From Dehalococcoidales bacterium (lineage in GTDB: Bacteria; Chloroflexota; Dehalococcoidia; Dehalococcoidales; GCA-2688105), in the NCBI GenBank assembly GCA_030640255.1, contig DAOWJS010000025.1:1-16676 (forward strand): a DNA stretch of 16,676 nucleotides, given 5' to 3'. The position numbers were made by a program, and so were the translations under genes. Positions 13,864 through 16,676 of this stretch are shown here, one piece after another (position 1 is the first letter of the stretch; each line of letters opens with the position of its first letter). A model generated the notes under the pieces. It did not search any database and was not told the origin of the DNA. It saw nothing but the letters and a program-made list of their open reading frames with translations.

Positions 13864-16593
13864 ATGAAAAAGCCACTACTCGTTCTGTTTGATGGTAATG
13901 CTATAGTCCATCGCGCCTTCCACGCCTTTGAGGGCAAACCGCTGACGGTAAGTAAAACCGGCGAGATGGTAAGCGCTGTTTACGGCTTTGCTCTGATGCT
14001 GTTGAAGGCAATAAGTGAGATAAAACCTACCCACTGTGCCATTGCCTTTGATAAGAAAGCCCCTACCTTCAGGCACCAGCTCTTTGCCCAGTATAAGGCG
14101 CAGCGACCGCCAATGCCTGACGAACTGGTCAATCAACTGGGACGGGTAAGGCAGCTGGTTGAAGCCTTCCCTATCCCTATCTTTAAACTTGACGGCTACG
14201 AGGCTGACGATATTCTAGGCACCCTCAGCCGCCAGTCTAGCCAGGAGGGCATTGATACCATCATTGTTACCGGTGATGCCGATACCATGCAACTGATATC
14301 ACCCAAGGTAAAGGTGCTCTATCCCAAGCCCAGGGGGAGCTTTAGCGATACTACGCTCTATGATGAAGCCGCGGTAAGCCAGAAATATGGCATCAAGCCC
14401 GGGCAGATTGCCGACTTAAAGGGACTGGCGGGCGACCCCTCGGATAACATCCCCGGTGTTTTCGGCATCGGTAAGAAAACTGCTACCAGGCTCCTCCAGC
14501 AATTTGGCACCATAGAAGAAATCTATGCCCATATAAACGAGGTGACCCCACCCAAACTCCAGGCACTACTAAAGCAAAATGAAGCCATCGCCCGCCAGAG
14601 TAAGGAGCTGGCTACTATCGTTACCCAGACACCGGTTACCCTCACCCTTGATGACTGCCAGTTTAGCCAGTATGACCGACAGAGGGTAATAGAGCTTTTC
14701 CGTGAACTTGAATTTTTTAGCCTGCCATCTAAATTGCCTGAAGTTGAAGAAGCCGCCCCCAAAACACCCGCTCAGGTCAAAACTGAGCCACCACCCCAGC
14801 GAGCTTACCATATCGTAAATACCACCTCAGCCCTTGATGAGCTCCTAAACCGCCTGTCAGCCGCCAAGTCCTTTGCCTTTGACCTGGAGACAACGAGCCT
14901 AGATGCTATGTCCGCCCAACTGGTAGGTATATCTCTATCGCCAGCCCCGGGCGAGGCTTACTATATCCCGGTCGGTCATGTTGTCCTGGGACAGGTAGAG
15001 CAACTGCCACTGGAGTCGGTCATTGACCGGCTTAAGCCTCTTCTAGAAGACGCCAATCTAGCCAAGCTGGCTCACAACGGCAAGTATGATATGACGGTGC
15101 TGGCGGAGTATGGGGTAATTGTCAACAACCTGACCTTTGACACCATGCTCGCCGCCTACCTGCTCGGTGAGGGAAGTCTGGGCTTGAAAGCCCTCGCCTT
15201 CAATAAGCTGGGCATTGAAATGACCCCTATCTCCGCTCTTATCGGCTCAGGAGCCAAGACTATCCCTATGTCTCAAGTAGAGATAAATCGGGTTGCCGAT
15301 TACGCCGGCGCTGACGCTGACATCACCGGACAACTGGCTGGATTACTAAGCGCAGAGCTTCACCAGCAGGGGCTATGGCAGTTATTCTCCCAGGTTGAAA
15401 TGCCGCTGGTGCCGGTGCTTATCCATATGGAAAGGAACGGTGTCGCCCTGGATACCGAACTGCTGAGGCAGATGGCACACCACCTCGGCGAGCACCTGCT
15501 CAAGCTGGAGGCCGAGATATATAACAGTGTTGGTCACCGCTTCAATATAAACTCGCCCCAGCAATTAAGCTCTGTCCTGTTCCAGGAGCTAAAACTATCA
15601 CCAGCCCGTAAAACCAAGGGTGGCTACTCCACCGGCGCCTCAGTACTGGAGGAGCTCCGCGGAGTTCACCCGATAATAGAATTTATTTTGGACTACCGCC
15701 AGTTAGCCAAGCTCAAGTCAACCTATATTGATACCCTGCCCGGCTTAATAAACCCCAAAACGGGCCGGGTGCACACCAGCTTCAACCAGACCAGGACAGC
15801 TACCGGTCGGCTCTCCTCAAGTGAGCCTAACCTGCAAAATATCCCGGTCCGGGGTGAGCTGGGGAAAAGGCTCAGAAACGCCTTTATTGCTCCGCCCGGT
15901 TCTCGCCTGGTGGCTGGGGACTACTCACAGATTGACCTCCGTGCCCTTGCCCACCTATCTCAGGATAAAAGCCTGCTCGGTGCCTTCCGCCGGGACGAGG
16001 ATATTCACACCGCCACCGCTATCCAGCTTTTCAGTGTTGATGCCTCGGCGGTAACCCCCGATATGCGTCGCCTGGCTAAAACGGTTAATTTCGGCGTTAT
16101 CTATGGCATGAGCGAATATGGTTTGGAGCAGGCGACGGAACTATCACGGGAAGAGGCGGCCAAGTTCATTACCTCATACTTTGAAAAATACCCCGGGGTG
16201 AAGCAATATCTTGAGTCCACCAAAAAGCAGGCAAGGGAAAGCGGCTATGTCCAAACGCTACTGGGCAGAAGACGCTTCATTCCCGAAATCAATTCTTCAA
16301 ACCGACAGATAAGGGAAGCTGCTGAACGCATGGCAACAAATATGCCGGTGCAGGGTACCTCAGCCGACATCATAAAGGTGGCTATGATTAACCTAAGCTG
16401 GGAAATGGAAGAGCGCCAGATGAAAAGCAAGATGCTGCTTCAAGTGCACGATGAGCTTATCTTTGAGGTGCCTGAAGGGGAGCTGGAGCTAATGCGTCAG
16501 CTAGTCCCCGAAGTAATGTCCACTGCTTTGGAGCTTAGTGTCCCATTAAAGGTAGACATCAAAACCGGTAACAACTGGGGAGAGATGGGATAA
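13864..16593 (+). CDS. polA: DNA polymerase I
   Basis: PolA fills gaps and removes RNA primers in repair and lagging-strand replication. The 909-residue product is full length with three domains. The 5'-3' exonuclease (about 1-280) shows LFDGNAIVHRAFHAF, YEADDILG, GDADTMQL and the GDPSDNIPG helix-hairpin-helix section. The 3'-5' proofreading domain keeps its DEDDy residues: D340-L-E342, N405...D409 and Y480-AGA-D484. The polymerase domain has motif A DYSQIDLR (686-693), motif B RRLAKTVNFGVIYG (735-748) and motif C VHDE (861-864). Motif A has Asp at the position where Glu is usual (DYSQIELR). No Shine-Dalgarno sequence precedes the ATG, but a TATAAT box does. mutM follows 6 bases after the stop, so the two repair genes probably share a transcript. 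Confidence 0.97.
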   Translation: MKKPLLVLFDGNAIVHRAFHAFEGKPLTVSKTGEMVSAVYGFALMLLKAISEIKPTHCAIAFDKKAPTFRHQLFAQYKAQRPPMPDELVNQLGRVRQLVEAFPIPIFKLDGYEADDILGTLSRQSSQEGIDTIIVTGDADTMQLISPKVKVLYPKPRGSFSDTTLYDEAAVSQKYGIKPGQIADLKGLAGDPSDNIPGVFGIGKKTATRLLQQFGTIEEIYAHINEVTPPKLQALLKQNEAIARQSKELATIVTQTPVTLTLDDCQFSQYDRQRVIELFRELEFFSLPSKLPEVEEAAPKTPAQVKTEPPPQRAYHIVNTTSALDELLNRLSAAKSFAFDLETTSLDAMSAQLVGISLSPAPGEAYYIPVGHVVLGQVEQLPLESVIDRLKPLLEDANLAKLAHNGKYDMTVLAEYGVIVNNLTFDTMLAAYLLGEGSLGLKALAFNKLGIEMTPISALIGSGAKTIPMSQVEINRVADYAGADADITGQLAGLLSAELHQQGLWQLFSQVEMPLVPVLIHMERNGVALDTELLRQMAHHLGEHLLKLEAEIYNSVGHRFNINSPQQLSSVLFQELKLSPARKTKGGYSTGASVLEELRGVHPIIEFILDYRQLAKLKSTYIDTLPGLINPKTGRVHTSFNQTRTATGRLSSSEPNLQNIPVRGELGKRLRNAFIAPPGSRLVAGDYSQIDLRALAHLSQDKSLLGAFRRDEDIHTATAIQLFSVDASAVTPDMRRLAKTVNFGVIYGMSEYGLEQATELSREEAAKFITSYFEKYPGVKQYLESTKKQARESGYVQTLLGRRRFIPEINSSNRQIREAAERMATNMPVQGTSADIIKVAMINLSWEMEERQMKSKMLLQVHDELIFEVPEGELELMRQLVPEVMSTALELSVPLKVDIKTGNNWGEMG

Positions 16594-16599
16594 GCTAAA

Positions 16600-16676
16600 A
16601 TGCCCGAACTGCCCGAGGTAGAGACGATAAAAAACGAATTACAGCCCTATGTTGTCGGTCATCGCATCACCGGCGT
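16600..16676 (+). CDS. mutM: Formamidopyrimidine-DNA glycosylase, 5' part only
   Basis: The 25 codons present read MPELPEVETIKNELQPYVVG and so on, which is the unmistakable Fpg/Nei start: after Met removal Pro2 is the Schiff-base nucleophile and Glu3 a catalytic acid. The enzyme excises 8-oxoguanine and ring-opened purines and cleaves the resulting abasic site. The gene runs off the window at 16676. It begins 6 bases after polA, which supplies the gap-filling polymerase for the same base-excision pathway. Fpg is a better reading than endonuclease VIII because PELPEVET is the Fpg form; the discriminating zinc finger is outside the window. Confidence 0.93.
   Translation, partial: MPELPEVETIKNELQPYVVGHRITG

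Overview
The window reads as an ordinary bacterial housekeeping region with a few accessory pieces. Gene content and style (GrpE/DnaK/DnaJ, GpsA, PlsY, Der, ArgF, PolA, Fpg, a DUF4342 protein, a YtxH-like protein) and mid-range base composition suggest a Chloroflexota bacterium, most likely of the Dehalococcoidia. This placement is inferred from protein character and gene neighbourhood and was not tested by a search.

Layout. From 144 to 5787 on the plus strand lies a chaperone cluster: grpE, dnaK, then an apparent two-gene insert (a ParB-domain/MT-A70 adenine methyltransferase and an unrecognised 212-residue protein), then dnaJ. Facing it on the minus strand is a leftward group, argF, an unknown two-helix membrane protein, der, plsY and gpsA (10990 down to 5859), joining amino-acid, ribosome-assembly and phospholipid genes. 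gpsA and plsY supply consecutive precursors of phosphatidic acid synthesis. From 11130 rightward come a DUF4342 gene overlapping a histidine phosphatase, a pair of small membrane/envelope proteins (DUF948-like and YtxH-like), an AI-2E-family transporter, polA, and the first 77 bases of mutM (fpg), which is cut by the window edge. polA and mutM form a DNA repair pair.

The most notable non-coding content is a family of GC-rich palindromic repeats in four places (about 24-141, 4619-4700, 5836-5905, 9187-9265). The shared tail of two copies lies directly before the start codons of grpE and dnaJ and contains purine runs that can act as ribosome binding sites. A degenerate copy runs into the 3' end of gpsA and encodes its last residues. 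A second, AT-rich, imperfect palindrome (about 9047-9184) abuts one copy upstream of der.

The best candidate for something new is the methyltransferase plus unknown-protein cassette that splits dnaK from dnaJ. Its sampled composition is clearly lower in G+C than the flanking chaperone genes. No CRISPR array, tRNA, rRNA, transposase or complete restriction-modification system was seen.
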